From Rhizobiaceae bacterium (GTDB lineage: Bacteria; Pseudomonadota; Alphaproteobacteria; Rhizobiales; Rhizobiaceae): a stretch of 64,000 nt of DNA. Positions 18,190 to 27,504 of the stretch are shown in pieces. How positions within the stretch are numbered: the first letter of the stretch is position 1; every line of letters starts with the position of its first letter. The position numbers were made by a program, and so were the translations under genes. The stretch lies in NCBI GenBank assembly GCA_016742175.1, contig JACVCH010000004.1, forward strand, positions 62,001-126,000, read 5' to 3'. The notes below the pieces were generated by a model. That model was given only the letters and a program-made list of their open reading frames with translations, was not told where the DNA came from and made no database searches.

Positions 18190-18594
18190 TCAGGATTTGG
18201 CGACCGGCGGGCGCTGCTTGCGGAACGCCTGCTTGTGGACGATCAGGCCGTGACGCAGGCGGAAGATGTCGGCGCCTTGCGCCTCGATCCGCGTGCCGTC
18301 CGGATTGGTGCCGGAGAAGGTCCATTCGGAAACGGCCCGGTCGCTGTGGACGAGATGGTCGCGGTGGTCCCAGCGCGCGTCGCGCATCGTCTTCCAGACA
18401 TTCTCGAACGCCTCGGCGATCGCGGCGCGGCCCTTGAACCGCGTGCCGTGGACCTCCGGCCCGCCGACCGCGTCGAACACGGCGTCGTCGGCGAAATGGG
18501 CCATCACGGCGTCGATGTCGTGCCGGTTGAAAGCGTCGAAGAGGTCGTTCAGATCCTGCACGGTCAGGGGCGTGGTTGCGGTCATGGTCGACAT
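18190..18594 (-). CDS. tauX: Taurine dehydrogenase small subunit (SnoaL/NTF2-like)
   Basis: The 134-residue protein has an NTF2-like fold pattern: 'DLNDLFDAFNRHDIDAVMAH', 'FADDAVFDAVGGPEVHGTRF', 'WDHRDHLVHSDRAVSEWTF' and 'GADIFRLRHGLIVHKQAF'. TauX proteins are small and always adjacent to tauY. The ATG at 18594 (alternative 18585) follows the tauM stop by 29 bases; the tauY gene starts 30 bases further on. Confidence 0.85.
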   Translation of the reverse strand: MSTMTATTPLTVQDLNDLFDAFNRHDIDAVMAHFADDAVFDAVGGPEVHGTRFKGRAAIAEAFENVWKTMRDARWDHRDHLVHSDRAVSEWTFSGTNPDGTRIEAQGADIFRLRHGLIVHKQAFRKQRPPVAKS

Positions 18595-18623
18595 GGGGCC
18601 GGTCCTTTTCGAGAAGCGGGCGC

Positions 18624-19964
18624 TCAGTAGCCGAGCAGCGTCGGCAGGAAGAGCGAGATTTGCGGGAAGAAGGCGATCAGCAGGATCGCCAGCGTATTGG
18701 CGGCGACGAAGGGCAGTGCCTTGACCGCCACTTCCTCGACCGTCCGGTTGGAGATGCCCGATGCGATGAAGAGGTTTTCGCCGAGCGGCGGCGTCTGGAA
18801 GCCGACGGCCAGGCAGCAGATCATGACGATGCCGAAATGGGTCGGGTCGATGCCCACGCTGTAGGCGACCGGCAGCATGACCTGGACGAGGATCATGATC
18901 GCGGCCAGCGTCTCCATGAACATGCCGACGGCGAGCAGGAAGACGATGAAGAGCAGCCAGATCATGTAGGTGTTGGTGGTCAGCGCCAGCATCGCGTCGG
19001 CGATCAGGACCGGCACCTCGTAGGTCACCAGCACCCGGCCGAAGACCGTCGCGGCGAACAGGATGAGAAGCACGCGGCCGGTGATCCAGGTCGTCATCTC
19101 GAGCGAGCGGAAGAGCGCTTCCCACTTCAAGGAGCGGTAGATGAAGAGGCCGACGAAAAGCGTGTAGAAGATCGCGACGATTGCAGCTTCGGTCGGCGTG
19201 AACCAGCCCGAATAGATGCCGCCGAGAATGACGACCGGCGCGAGCAGCGCCCAGAAGCCGTGCCGGCCGGCGTGCAGCACCTTGGCGAAGGACCAGGCTT
19301 CGCCATTGCCCACGAAGCCCCGCTTGCGGCTCATCACGTAGTTCATGATCAGGAGGCTCGCGGCAAGGAGCAGGCCGGGGATCATGCCGGCGATGAAGAG
19401 CTTGGCGATCGAGATCGACGCGAAGGTGCCGAACTTCTCGACTGCCTCGGGCGGCGCCTGCAGGCCGATCGCGGAAATGCCGAAGATGACCATCGGGATC
19501 GACGGCGGAATGACGATGCCGAGCCCGCCGGACGCAGCCGTCAGCGAGGCGGCGTAGCCCTTGTCGTAGCCGCGCCGAGCCATGGCCGGGATCATCAGCA
19601 TGCCGACGGCAGCCGTGGTCGCCGGGCCCGAGCCGGAGATGGCGCCGAAGAAGACGCAGGCGATGATTGTCGCCGCGCCCATGCCGCCGGTGAACGGGCC
19701 GGCAATGCTTTCGGCGAAGGCGATCAGCCGGCGCGAGATGCCCGTCGCCTCCATCAGCGCCCCTGCGAGGATAAAGGCCGGCAGCGCCATCAGCGGAAAC
19801 GAGCCGACCGAGGTGAACGCGATCTGGACGAACTGGATCGGGTTTTCGCCGACGAAGAGGAATGCGGCGAGCGCCGCAAGACTGAGCGCCACCGTGATCG
19901 GCGCGCCCATCAGCAGCATCGTGGCGAAGGAGCCGAAGAGGACGAGGGATACCGTGCCTTCCAT
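18624..19964 (-). CDS. tauM: TRAP transporter large permease, DctM family
   Basis: The 446-residue protein has the DctM pattern of about twelve membrane segments with 'SLAALAAFLFVGENPIQFVQ', 'FGAISGSGPATTAAVGMLMI', 'GGLGIVIPPSIPMVIFG', 'SGWFTPTEAAIVAIFYTLF' and 'CLAVGFQTPPLGENLFIASG'. It forms the sodium-coupled channel of the TRAP system with the small permease 12 bases upstream. By position in the tau operon it corresponds to TauM. Confidence 0.93.
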   Translation of the reverse strand: MEGTVSLVLFGSFATMLLMGAPITVALSLAALAAFLFVGENPIQFVQIAFTSVGSFPLMALPAFILAGALMEATGISRRLIAFAESIAGPFTGGMGAATIIACVFFGAISGSGPATTAAVGMLMIPAMARRGYDKGYAASLTAASGGLGIVIPPSIPMVIFGISAIGLQAPPEAVEKFGTFASISIAKLFIAGMIPGLLLAASLLIMNYVMSRKRGFVGNGEAWSFAKVLHAGRHGFWALLAPVVILGGIYSGWFTPTEAAIVAIFYTLFVGLFIYRSLKWEALFRSLEMTTWITGRVLLILFAATVFGRVLVTYEVPVLIADAMLALTTNTYMIWLLFIVFLLAVGMFMETLAAIMILVQVMLPVAYSVGIDPTHFGIVMICCLAVGFQTPPLGENLFIASGISNRTVEEVAVKALPFVAANTLAILLIAFFPQISLFLPTLLGY

Positions 19965-19976
19965 GATCGTGCCTCC

Positions 19977-20531
19977 TCAGTTCTGCGCCGCGACGGCGCG
20001 CGGCGACAGTTCGCGCGCCTCGATTTCGGTCGCGTCGATCGCGTCGGGATCGTTGGGGTCGATGTTGCGCACCAGCCGGTCGTAGTTGACCTGGAGGATG
20101 CGGATGGTCATCAGCGCGAAGGCGATGGGCAGGACGAGATAGACGTATTTCATCTCGATCCCGAGCGTCTGGGATTTCCAGAAGCGGTTCATGCGGAAGA
20201 AGATGAAGTCGATCGCCAGGTAGACGAAATAGAGGTTGAACGAGACCCAGAAGAGGTCGGCCAGCCCCTCGACATATTTCGCGCGCGCACCGAGCAGCGC
20301 CTTCAGATGGAAGGTGACGCGGTTGTGGGCGTTGACGCGGGCGGCATAGCTCGCCCCGAAGAACACGAACCAGACGAAGAGATAGACGGACAGCTCCTCG
20401 ATCCAGGAGATCGAACGCCCGAAGATCTGGCGCGAGACGATCTGCGCGAAAAGAAGCGTGACGAAGGTCGCCAGAAGCCCCCGGCACAGATAGCTCTCGA
20501 TCTTGTCAATCACGGTCCAGAAGGTCGACAT
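19977..20531 (-). CDS. tauL: TRAP transporter small permease, DctQ family
   Basis: The 184-residue protein has four predicted membrane segments with the DctQ hallmark 'VSRQIFGRSISWIEELSVYL' and 'FVWFVFFGASYAARVNAHNR'. The ATG at 20531 begins the conserved region ('MSTFWTVIDKIESYLCRGLL'). It lies between the binding-protein gene and the large permease gene of the taurine TRAP system. Confidence 0.92.
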   Translation of the reverse strand: MSTFWTVIDKIESYLCRGLLATFVTLLFAQIVSRQIFGRSISWIEELSVYLFVWFVFFGASYAARVNAHNRVTFHLKALLGARAKYVEGLADLFWVSFNLYFVYLAIDFIFFRMNRFWKSQTLGIEMKYVYLVLPIAFALMTIRILQVNYDRLVRNIDPNDPDAIDATEIEARELSPRAVAAQN

Positions 20532-20605
20532 GGCAAGGCTCCGCCATGGGAAGGCGATGCCGCCTTCCCCGATTGGGTTTGTCTTCGGGAGGATGGGTGT
20601 GGGGT

Positions 20606-21613
20606 CTACTCGACCGGGTCGCGTCCGAGCGCCGCCAGCACCTTGTTGACCTGCTCGACGCCGCCGACGCTGTCGTAGAATTTCGGCCACACGGCAGTCG
20701 TCGCGCGCTCGATGAACTCGGCCTCGCCATCGGCCGGCTCGACGATCTTCATGCCGCGCTCGGCGAGCGTCGCGGCGATCTCGCTTTCCTTCTCGCGCAG
20801 AAACTGGCCGCTATGCGTCGTCGCCTCCTTGCCGGCGTCCAGCACCATCTGCTGCTCGTCCGGCGACAGGCCCTGGAAGACCTGTTCGGAGACGACCAGC
20901 GGCTCGATCGAGAAGATGGAGCGGATGTTGGTGATGTGGCTCTGCACCTCGTCGAACTTCATCGCGTAGTTGGTCATGTACGGGTTGTCCTGCCCGTCGA
21001 CGACCTTCATCTGCAAAGCCGTGAACGTCTCGTTCCAGGGCAGCGGCGTCGGGTCGACGCCCCAGGAGCGGTAGGTCTCGATCATGATCTCGTTCGGCGG
21101 CACGCGGATGACAAGGCCCTGCAGATCGTCCACGGTCTCGACCGGCTGCTTGGAGTTGGTCAGCACGCGAAAGCCCGAATAAGCCCAGCCGATGATGCGT
21201 ACGCCCGCATCGCGAACGGTGTTGTCGACGAGTTCCTGGCCGATCTCGCCCTGCGTGATCGCCTCGGCCTCGTCGACCGACAGGATGACGTAGGGCAGCG
21301 TCAAAACGCCGACCGTCGGCGAGAAGGGCGTGACGTTGTTGATGGCGAGGATCGACATGTCGAGCGTGCCCATCGCCGCGTCGTTGACGGTCGCCTGCTC
21401 GTCGCCGAGCTGGCCGCTGAGGAACAGCTTGCCCGAATGCGCGCCGCCGCTCTTTTCCTCGAGCGCGGCGATGAAGGCCTTGCCGAGTTCCTCCTGCGTG
21501 CCGCCCGGTCCGTCGCCGACCGCGATGCGGAAGGTCTTGGCGCTGGCGGGTGACGCCGCCACGAGGGCGGCAAGGGCGGCGGAGGCAAGCAGGTGTCGAA
21601 AGCGGAACGTCAT
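20606..21613 (-). CDS. tauK: TRAP transporter solute-binding protein, DctP family
   Basis: The 335-residue precursor has a Sec signal ('LLASAALAALVAASPASAK') and DctP motifs 'FLSGQLGDEQATVNDAAMG', 'GVRIIGWAYSGFRVLTNSKQ', 'LQGLVIRVPPNEIMIETYRS' and 'FTALQMKVVDGQDNPYMTNY'. It is the first gene of the taurine operon and divergent from tauR, so taurine is the probable ligand. Confidence 0.92.
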   Translation of the reverse strand: MTFRFRHLLASAALAALVAASPASAKTFRIAVGDGPGGTQEELGKAFIAALEEKSGGAHSGKLFLSGQLGDEQATVNDAAMGTLDMSILAINNVTPFSPTVGVLTLPYVILSVDEAEAITQGEIGQELVDNTVRDAGVRIIGWAYSGFRVLTNSKQPVETVDDLQGLVIRVPPNEIMIETYRSWGVDPTPLPWNETFTALQMKVVDGQDNPYMTNYAMKFDEVQSHITNIRSIFSIEPLVVSEQVFQGLSPDEQQMVLDAGKEATTHSGQFLREKESEIAATLAERGMKIVEPADGEAEFIERATTAVWPKFYDSVGGVEQVNKVLAALGRDPVE

Positions 21614-21709
21614 GTCGGTCTCCCATTGGAAAAGCGCTTGAAGCGATCGGTGCCTCTTCTGCGAGAGGTCACCGGCTGAACCGACACTAGCCACGCGACG
21701 GCCGCGGCC

Positions 21710-21741
21710 TTATAGCCAGATGGAAACACGTTTATTGCCAG
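21710..21741 (-). promoter_or_regulatory. Direct repeats between tauK and tauR, probable TauR-binding sites
   Basis: On the minus strand two near-identical 10-mers CTGGCAATAA (21741-21732) and CTGGCTATAA (21719-21710) lie 22 bases apart, two helical turns. They share CTGG at the start and TAA at the end with the CTGGACYTAA repeats described for Rhodobacter capsulatus TauR. Spaced direct repeats are the usual MocR operator form. Confidence 0.6.
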
Positions 21742-21755
21742 TTCGGAGACATCCG

Positions 21756-23246
21756 ATGCCGCGCATAGCCGAAGACAGCTTCCTCATCGACAAGTCGCGC
21801 CCGGCGAGCCTGCAGGCGCAGATTCGCGAGGCCATCGTGTCGGACATTCTGGGCGGACGGCTGGAGCCGGCCACGCGCCTGCCTTCGACGCGGCGCCTCG
21901 CCGAACATCTCGGCGTCTCGCGCATCACCGTCTCCCTCGCCTATCAGGAACTCGCCGCGCAGGGTTACATCCAGTCCGCCGCGCGCAGCTCCTACAAGGT
22001 CGCCGAAACGGCCCCGATCGCGCGCCTCGGCGCCACGCCGGCCGGCGACGGGACGACGTCGCTCGACTGGTCGACGCGGATTTCGAAGCGCTTTTCCATC
22101 GCGCGCCCGATCCGCAAGCCGCTCGACTGGCGCAGCTACCCCTACCCCTTCATCTACGGCCAGATGGACATGACGCTGTTCGATCTGGCGGCCTGGCGCG
22201 ACTGCACCCGCCGCGCCCTCTCGCGCTCGGACTTCGAGTTCATGGCCGGCGATTTCGCCGCAGCCGACGACATGCAACTCGTCCAGTACATTTCCTCGCG
22301 CACCCTGCCGCGCCGCGGTATCAAGGCATCCGTCGACGAAATCCTCGTCACCGTCGGCGCGCAGAACGCGATCTGGATCGCGAGCCAGTTGCTGCTCGCC
22401 GAAGGCCGCCATGCGGTCTGCGAGGAGCCAACCCATCCCGACATCCACGCGACGCTGCGCTTGAGCGGCGCCAAAGTGACTTCCGTGCCTGTCGGCGGCG
22501 ACGGGCTCGCGCCCGATGCTGTGCCAGCCGATGCCGACGTTATCTTCGTCACGCCCAGCCACCAGTCGCCGACCGCCGTGCGCATGCCGATGGCGCGGCG
22601 GCGGCAATTGCTGGAGCTTGCCGAGCGCAACGATTTCCTGATCGTCGAGGACGACTACGAGTTCGAGATGAGCTTCCTCGAAGCGCCCTCACCGGCCCTG
22701 CGCTCGCTCGACCGGCACGGCCGCGTTATCTATGTCGGCAGCTTTTCCAAGTCGCTCTTTCCGGGCTTGCGGCTCGGCTATCTCGTCGGGCCGGCCGAAC
22801 TCATCCGCGAGGCGCGGGCACTACGTGCCCTGATGCTGCGCCATCCGCCCGGCCACCTGCAGCGCACCGCTTCCAACTTCCTCGCGCTCGGCCACTATGA
22901 CAGCCTCATCCGGCGCATGCGCGGCGAGTTCGCCGAACGCCACGACGCGATGGCGCAGGCGCTCGATCGCTGCGGCTTGACCATCGCCGGCCGCTCCAGT
23001 TTCGGCGGCACCTCGTTCTGGATCGAGGGGCCGGAAGGTCTCGACGCGGACGCACTCGCCGATACGCTTCGCGCAGACGGCGTCCTGATCGAATCCGGCG
23101 CCCCATTCTTCGCGCATCGGGACGGTCCATGCCGCTATTTCCGCATGGCCTATTCGTCGATCGACGTCTCCCGCATCGCAGAGGGCGTGGAACGGGTCGC
23201 CGCCCGCGCGCTGGCACAGGACGGGAAAACGACTGGCTCAACCTAG
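21756..23246 (+). CDS. tauR: MocR-type (GntR plus aminotransferase-fold) taurine regulator
   Basis: The 496-residue protein has an N-terminal GntR winged helix ('LQAQIREAIVSDILGGRLEP', 'LPSTRRLAEHLGVSRITVSL') and a large fold-type I PLP domain. Its features are 'VEDDYEFEMSF', the PLP-lysine motif 'VGSFSKSLFPGLRLGYLVGP' and 'FRMAYSSID' near the C-terminus. TauR-type regulators sense taurine through PLP. The ATG at 21756 has GGAGAC seven bases upstream. It faces the tau operon, which it most likely activates. Confidence 0.92.
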   Translation: MPRIAEDSFLIDKSRPASLQAQIREAIVSDILGGRLEPATRLPSTRRLAEHLGVSRITVSLAYQELAAQGYIQSAARSSYKVAETAPIARLGATPAGDGTTSLDWSTRISKRFSIARPIRKPLDWRSYPYPFIYGQMDMTLFDLAAWRDCTRRALSRSDFEFMAGDFAAADDMQLVQYISSRTLPRRGIKASVDEILVTVGAQNAIWIASQLLLAEGRHAVCEEPTHPDIHATLRLSGAKVTSVPVGGDGLAPDAVPADADVIFVTPSHQSPTAVRMPMARRRQLLELAERNDFLIVEDDYEFEMSFLEAPSPALRSLDRHGRVIYVGSFSKSLFPGLRLGYLVGPAELIREARALRALMLRHPPGHLQRTASNFLALGHYDSLIRRMRGEFAERHDAMAQALDRCGLTIAGRSSFGGTSFWIEGPEGLDADALADTLRADGVLIESGAPFFAHRDGPCRYFRMAYSSIDVSRIAEGVERVAARALAQDGKTTGST

Positions 23247-23373
23247 CAACGCGGCCCGCCGGGTGTGAACAATGGCAAGAATAAGGCTTGCGCTCCCCCG
23301 CCCGAGCGGAAACATTGCGGCCTGAGATCGAACGAGATCTTCCGGGGACATTTCAGCAATCGAGGAGAGAACA

Positions 23374-24396
23374 ATGACCATTCAATTCGGCGGACTGGCG
23401 AAAGCCGTCGCCATCCTGTCGCTCGCGGGCGGCCTTGCTGCCCTGCCCGCCGTCGCGCAGGACATCCAGTTCTTCCGCATCGCCACCGGCGGCACCGCCG
23501 GCACCTATTTCCCGATCGGCGGCCTCCTCTCCAACGCCATCTCGAACCCGCCCGGTTCACGCGCCTGCGACGAAGGCGGAAGCTGCGGCGCGCCCGGCGT
23601 CGTCGCGACGGCGCTCGCCTCCAACGGCTCGGTCGCCAACATCAACGGCATCGCATCCGGCCAGATCGAATCCGGCTTCTCGCAGTCCGACGTCGCCTAC
23701 TGGGCGCATACGGGCACCGGCGTCTTCGAGGACAAGGGCGCGCTCGAAAACATCCGCGCCATCGCCAACCTCTATCCGGAAAGCATCCACCTCGTCGCCC
23801 GCGCCGATGCCGGCATCAACTCGGTCGCCGACCTTGCCGGCAAAAAGGTCTCGCTCGACGAGCCGGGTTCGGGAACGCTGGTCGACGCCCGCATCATCCT
23901 CGAGGCCTACGGCCTCTCCGAGGACGACGTCGAGGCCGAGTTCCTCAAGCCGAACCAGGCCGCCGACCTGATGCGCGACAACAACATGGACGCGTTCTTC
24001 TTCGTCGGCGGCTTCCCGGCCGGCGCGATCACCGAACTCGCCACCAGCCAGGACATCACGCTCGTCCCGATTTCGGGACCGGAAGCCGAAGCGCTTCTGG
24101 AAGAATACGGCTTCTTCGCCGAACACGTGATCCCCGGCGGCACCTATGAAGGCGTGGCGGACGACGTCCAGAGCATCAGCGTCGGCGCCCAGTGGGTGAC
24201 CAGCGCCGAGCAGCCGGACGACCTGATCTACGAGATCACCAAGGCGCTCTGGAACGACAATTCGCGCGCGCTGCTCGACAGCGGCCATGCCAAGGGCGCG
24301 TCGATCAAGAAGGAAACCGCGCTCGAAGGCGTCGGCATTCCGCTCCATCCCGGCGCAGAGCGCTTCTACAAGGAAGCCGGCCTCCTTCAGGAATAG
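23374..24396 (+). CDS. TRAP transporter solute-binding protein, TAXI family
   Basis: The 340-residue precursor has a Sec signal ending 'LPAVAQDIQFF' and the TAXI pattern: 'FRIATGGTAGTYFPIGGLLS', 'GQIESGFSQSDVAYWAHTG', 'IRAIANLYPESIHLVARADA' and 'LAGKKVSLDEPGSGTLVDAR'. It starts 127 bases after tauR with GAGGAGAG just upstream of the ATG. Its ligand cannot be read; related proteins bind glutamate-like or other organic anions, and the sulfonate-rich surroundings make a sulfonate possible. Confidence 0.92.
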   Translation: MTIQFGGLAKAVAILSLAGGLAALPAVAQDIQFFRIATGGTAGTYFPIGGLLSNAISNPPGSRACDEGGSCGAPGVVATALASNGSVANINGIASGQIESGFSQSDVAYWAHTGTGVFEDKGALENIRAIANLYPESIHLVARADAGINSVADLAGKKVSLDEPGSGTLVDARIILEAYGLSEDDVEAEFLKPNQAADLMRDNNMDAFFFVGGFPAGAITELATSQDITLVPISGPEAEALLEEYGFFAEHVIPGGTYEGVADDVQSISVGAQWVTSAEQPDDLIYEITKALWNDNSRALLDSGHAKGASIKKETALEGVGIPLHPGAERFYKEAGLLQE

Positions 24397-24436
24397 TCCC
24401 CAAGGGGACAGAATGCGGCCCGTCCGCCCTTGCCCT

Positions 24437-24464
24437 GCCATTCGCCGAAAGTCCGGCGAATGGC
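24437..24464 (+). terminator. Hairpin between TAXI binding protein and permease genes
   Basis: An 11-bp perfect stem (arm GCCATTCGCCG, arms 24437-24447 and 24454-24464) with a 6-nt loop is followed by ATCTGCTTTTCC. It probably reduces read-through so that the binding protein is made in excess over the permease. Confidence 0.6.
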
Positions 24465-24498
24465 ATCTGCTTTTCCATGAACCCACAGAGCGACAGCG

Positions 24499-26541
24499 AT
24501 GACCAAATCCGCGACCGATACGGATCAGCCCAACCTTGCTGAAATCGAGGAGCGGTTCGATCCGGAAGTGCGATTCCGCCCTCTCGGCCCCGCGGTGGGC
24601 TGGCTCGCGGCTGGTCTCCTCTTCACGCTGTCGCTCTTCCACTATTACACCGCCGGCTTCGGCCTCCTGCGTGAGATCACCCATCGCGGCGTCCACATGG
24701 CCTTCGTCATCGGCCTGATCTTCATCGTCTTCGCGGCGACCCCGACCGGCCAGAAGACGCTCTACAAGTCCTCGCTGCTGCGCCCCGGCGGCATCCCGCT
24801 CCTCGACTGGATCTTCGCCATCGCCGGCGCCGTCTCGGTCCTCTACGTGCCGTGGATATTCCAGGACCTCGCCTTCCGGGTCGGAAATCCGCTGCCGATC
24901 GACGTGGCGATGGGCACGATCCTGATCGTCGTCCTGCTCGAAGCCACCCGGCGTTCCATGGGCTGGCCGCTGCCGATCATCGCCTGTCTCTTCATGGCCT
25001 ATGCCATTTTTGGCCGTAGTGCGCCCGGCATCCTCGTCCATCCCGGATCGAGCTGGTCCGGCCTCGTCAACCATCTCTATTTGACCAGCCAGGGCATTTT
25101 CGGCCTGCCGGTCGGCGTCGTCGCAACTTATGTCTTCCACTTCGTCCTGTTCGGCGTGCTCGCCACGCGGATGGGGCTCGGCAAGCTCTTCATCGACCTC
25201 GCCTCTGCCGTCGCGGGGCGCTTTTCGGGCGGACCGGCCAAGGTGTCGGTCCTGTCGTCCGCCCTCATGGGCTCGATTTCCGGCTCGTCGATCGCCAACA
25301 CGGTGACGACCGGGTCGCTGACCATCCCTGCGATGATCCGCGTCGGCTATCCGCGGCACTTCGCGGCCGGCGTCGAGGCCGCCGCCAGCACCGGCGGCCA
25401 GATCACGCCGCCCGTCATGGGCGCCGCCGCCTTCCTCATGGTCGAGTTCCTCGGCATTCCCTACACCGACATCCTCATCGCCGCCCTCGTGCCCGCCTTC
25501 ATGCACTTCTTCGGCGTGCTGATGCAGGTCCATTTCGAGGCCAAGCGCCTCGGTCTGCGCGGCCTGACCGCGGACGAACTGCCGCGCGTCTGGGAAGTTC
25601 TGCGCCATGACTGGCCGACCATCTTCCCGCTCTTCGTGCTGATCGGCGTGCTGATGAACGGCAACACGCCCTATCTCGCCGCCTTCTGGGGCATCACCGC
25701 CTGCATCGTGATCGGCCTCGCCAACCCGCGCAACCGCATCACCATCCGCGACATCTTCGACAGCTTCGTCATCGGCGCGAAATACGCGCTCGCCGTCGGC
25801 GCCGCCGCCGCCACGGTCGGCATCGTCATCGGCGTCGTCACGCTGACCGGCGTCAGCTTCAAGGTCTCCTTCATCGTCACCTCGACCGCCGCCGCATGGG
25901 CGGGCGCGATCGAGCCCTTCATCCCGTTCGACCTCATGAGCCCGGTGACGCTGACGCTGACGATCACGCTGATCCTGACCGGCGTCGTCTGCGTCCTCAT
26001 GGGCTGCGGCATCCCGACCACGGCGAACTACCTGATAATGGTGACCGTCGCCGCGCCGATCCTCGGCATGCTCGGCGTCCAGCCGCTCGTGGCGCATTTC
26101 TTCGTGTTCTATTACGGCGTCCTCGCCGACATCACGCCGCCCGTCGCGCTCGCGGCCTATGCCGCCGCGGGCATCGCCAACGCCAATCCGTTCAGGGCCG
26201 GCAACACCGCCTTCCGGCTCGGCATCGGCAAGGTGCTGATCCCGTTCGTCTTCGTTTTCTCGCCATCGCTGCTGATCGTCGTCGAGGGCTTCACGATGGA
26301 AGCGTTCCTGCTCGCTTTCATCGGCGCCACGCTCGGCATCACAGCGCTTTCGGCAGCGTTCTCCGGCTATCTGATCGCGCCGCTGCGCGCCATCGAACGG
26401 CCGATCCTCGCCGTCGCGGCGATCCTGATGGTCGCGCCGGAACTGACGACGACGCTCGTCGGCGCGACAGTCCTGTTTGCCGTCGCGGCGATGCAGTTGC
26501 TGCAGTCGCGCAGGGCGGCGGCGGGCGTCGGAACGCCCTAG
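24499..26541 (+). CDS. TRAP transporter fused permease (4TM/12TM), TAXI-associated
   Basis: The 680-residue protein fuses the small and large TRAP permeases. The N-terminal 200 residues hold the DctQ-like helices; the rest is DctM-like with 'VLSSALMGSISGSSIANTVT', 'TGSLTIPAMIRVGYPRHFAA', 'GVEAAASTGGQITPPVMGAA' and 'LMGCGIPTTANYLIMVTVAA'. These are the hallmark motifs of TAXI-linked permeases. It works with the 23374-24396 binding protein to import one solute with sodium. Confidence 0.93.
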   Translation: MTKSATDTDQPNLAEIEERFDPEVRFRPLGPAVGWLAAGLLFTLSLFHYYTAGFGLLREITHRGVHMAFVIGLIFIVFAATPTGQKTLYKSSLLRPGGIPLLDWIFAIAGAVSVLYVPWIFQDLAFRVGNPLPIDVAMGTILIVVLLEATRRSMGWPLPIIACLFMAYAIFGRSAPGILVHPGSSWSGLVNHLYLTSQGIFGLPVGVVATYVFHFVLFGVLATRMGLGKLFIDLASAVAGRFSGGPAKVSVLSSALMGSISGSSIANTVTTGSLTIPAMIRVGYPRHFAAGVEAAASTGGQITPPVMGAAAFLMVEFLGIPYTDILIAALVPAFMHFFGVLMQVHFEAKRLGLRGLTADELPRVWEVLRHDWPTIFPLFVLIGVLMNGNTPYLAAFWGITACIVIGLANPRNRITIRDIFDSFVIGAKYALAVGAAAATVGIVIGVVTLTGVSFKVSFIVTSTAAAWAGAIEPFIPFDLMSPVTLTLTITLILTGVVCVLMGCGIPTTANYLIMVTVAAPILGMLGVQPLVAHFFVFYYGVLADITPPVALAAYAAAGIANANPFRAGNTAFRLGIGKVLIPFVFVFSPSLLIVVEGFTMEAFLLAFIGATLGITALSAAFSGYLIAPLRAIERPILAVAAILMVAPELTTTLVGATVLFAVAAMQLLQSRRAAAGVGTP

Positions 26542-26767
26542 CTCATCGCAAGGCACCGGAAGCCGGCGACGGTTTCCGGTGGCCGGCGCGATGGCTCTCA
26601 CTTGTATTCTCCGTCCGAAAAGTCTACATCCGCCCCATCGATCTTGCTGACGAATTTTGTTTTCGCGCCTCGCGCCATTCGCGATCTTCCTTTTCAACGT
26701 CGATCTGACGGCCCGCGACGATCGGTTGCGGGCTCAGCCTCTCTTTGTCGATTGAAAGGAAATCGTT

Positions 26768-26977
26768 ATGGCTACCGGTATCGTAAAGTTCTTTAATTCC
26801 ACCAAGGGTTTCGGCTTCATCGAGCAGGACGGCGGCGGCGCCGATGTGTTCGTTCACATCTCCGCAGTCGAGCGCTCGGGCATGAGCACCCTGGCCGAAG
26901 GCCAGAAGGTCTCGTTCGAAGCGGTCGTGGATCGCCGCAACGGCAAGACGGCCGCCGAGAACCTGCAGGCCGCATAA
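26768..26977 (+). CDS. Cold-shock protein, CspA family
   Basis: The 69-residue single cold-shock domain has RNP1 'KGFGFIEQD' and RNP2 '[10 protein letters not shown]'. It binds single-stranded RNA or DNA and acts as an RNA chaperone. AAAGGAAA sits 5 bases before the ATG. A 226-base untranslated stretch precedes it after the TRAP permease, long enough for the regulatory leader common to csp genes. Confidence 0.96.
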   Translation: MATGIVKFFNSTKGFGFIEQDGGGADVFVHISAVERSGMSTLAEGQKVSFEAVVDRRNGKTAAENLQAA

Positions 26978-27043
26978 GCTGCAGCCTGATCGTTTCATGG
27001 CTGCGACCACGGATGTACCGCCGCACCATCGAGATGACACAGA

Positions 27044-27068
27044 GGTCGGACACATGTCCGACCCTTTT
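27044..27068 (+). terminator. Rho-independent terminator after the cold-shock gene
   Basis: Arms GGTCGGACA (27044-27052) and TGTCCGACC (27055-27063) form a perfect 9-bp stem followed at once by CTTTTAC. The nominal 2-base loop would open to four or more in RNA. It separates csp from the DUF6481 gene. Confidence 0.65.
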
Positions 27069-27132
27069 ACGTTGATGGGTATCGATCTCCATCGATCCTG
27101 GCCCCTCTCAAGAAAGCACACAATTGCCACCC

Positions 27133-27504
27133 ATGAAGAACCAAAGCCTCGCGGACCGGCTCGCAACCTCAAATGCAGCCAAGCAGGAACTGCTCGCCAA
27201 GTTCAAGGCCCGGCCGGCGGTCGATTCCCCAGAAGTCCTCGCCCGTCAGGCGGAGCGCGCGCGCATTTCGCGCGAACGAGCTGAACGTGCGGCCGAGCGC
27301 GAGCAGGACCGGCGCGAGGAAGCCGAGCGTCTGGAGCGCCAGAAACTCGAAGAGCGCGCCGAAGCCGAAGCGGCATCCAGGACAGCCACACTCGCCAAGG
27401 AAGAAAACGACCGCGCGCTGGTCAAGCAGCTGCTCGACTATGAAGCGGAACTCAAGAGCAAGCGCGACGCGCGATACGCCGCCCGCAAGCAGCGCCAGCG
27501 TTAG
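27133..27504 (+). CDS. DUF6481-family small charged helical protein
   Basis: The 123-residue protein is almost entirely charged alpha helix: 'LADRLATSNAAKQELLAKFK' at the N-terminus and long runs of Arg, Glu and Ala such as 'RAEREQDRREEAERLERQK' further on. This matches DUF6481, a family often found next to cold-shock genes in alphaproteobacteria. An ATG at 27133 is preferred over a TTG at 27124. Function unknown. Confidence 0.75.
   Translation: MKNQSLADRLATSNAAKQELLAKFKARPAVDSPEVLARQAERARISRERAERAAEREQDRREEAERLERQKLEERAEAEAASRTATLAKEENDRALVKQLLDYEAELKSKRDARYAARKQRQR

Noticed and set aside
18576-20678. 700-codon open frame on the plus strand
   Set aside because: It is antisense to the tauLM permease genes and has the same artefact composition.
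23557-26697. Open frame of more than 1000 codons on the minus strand
   Set aside because: It is antisense to the TAXI binding protein and TRAP permease; its low-complexity Asp/Glu/Arg composition is a GC-frame artefact.
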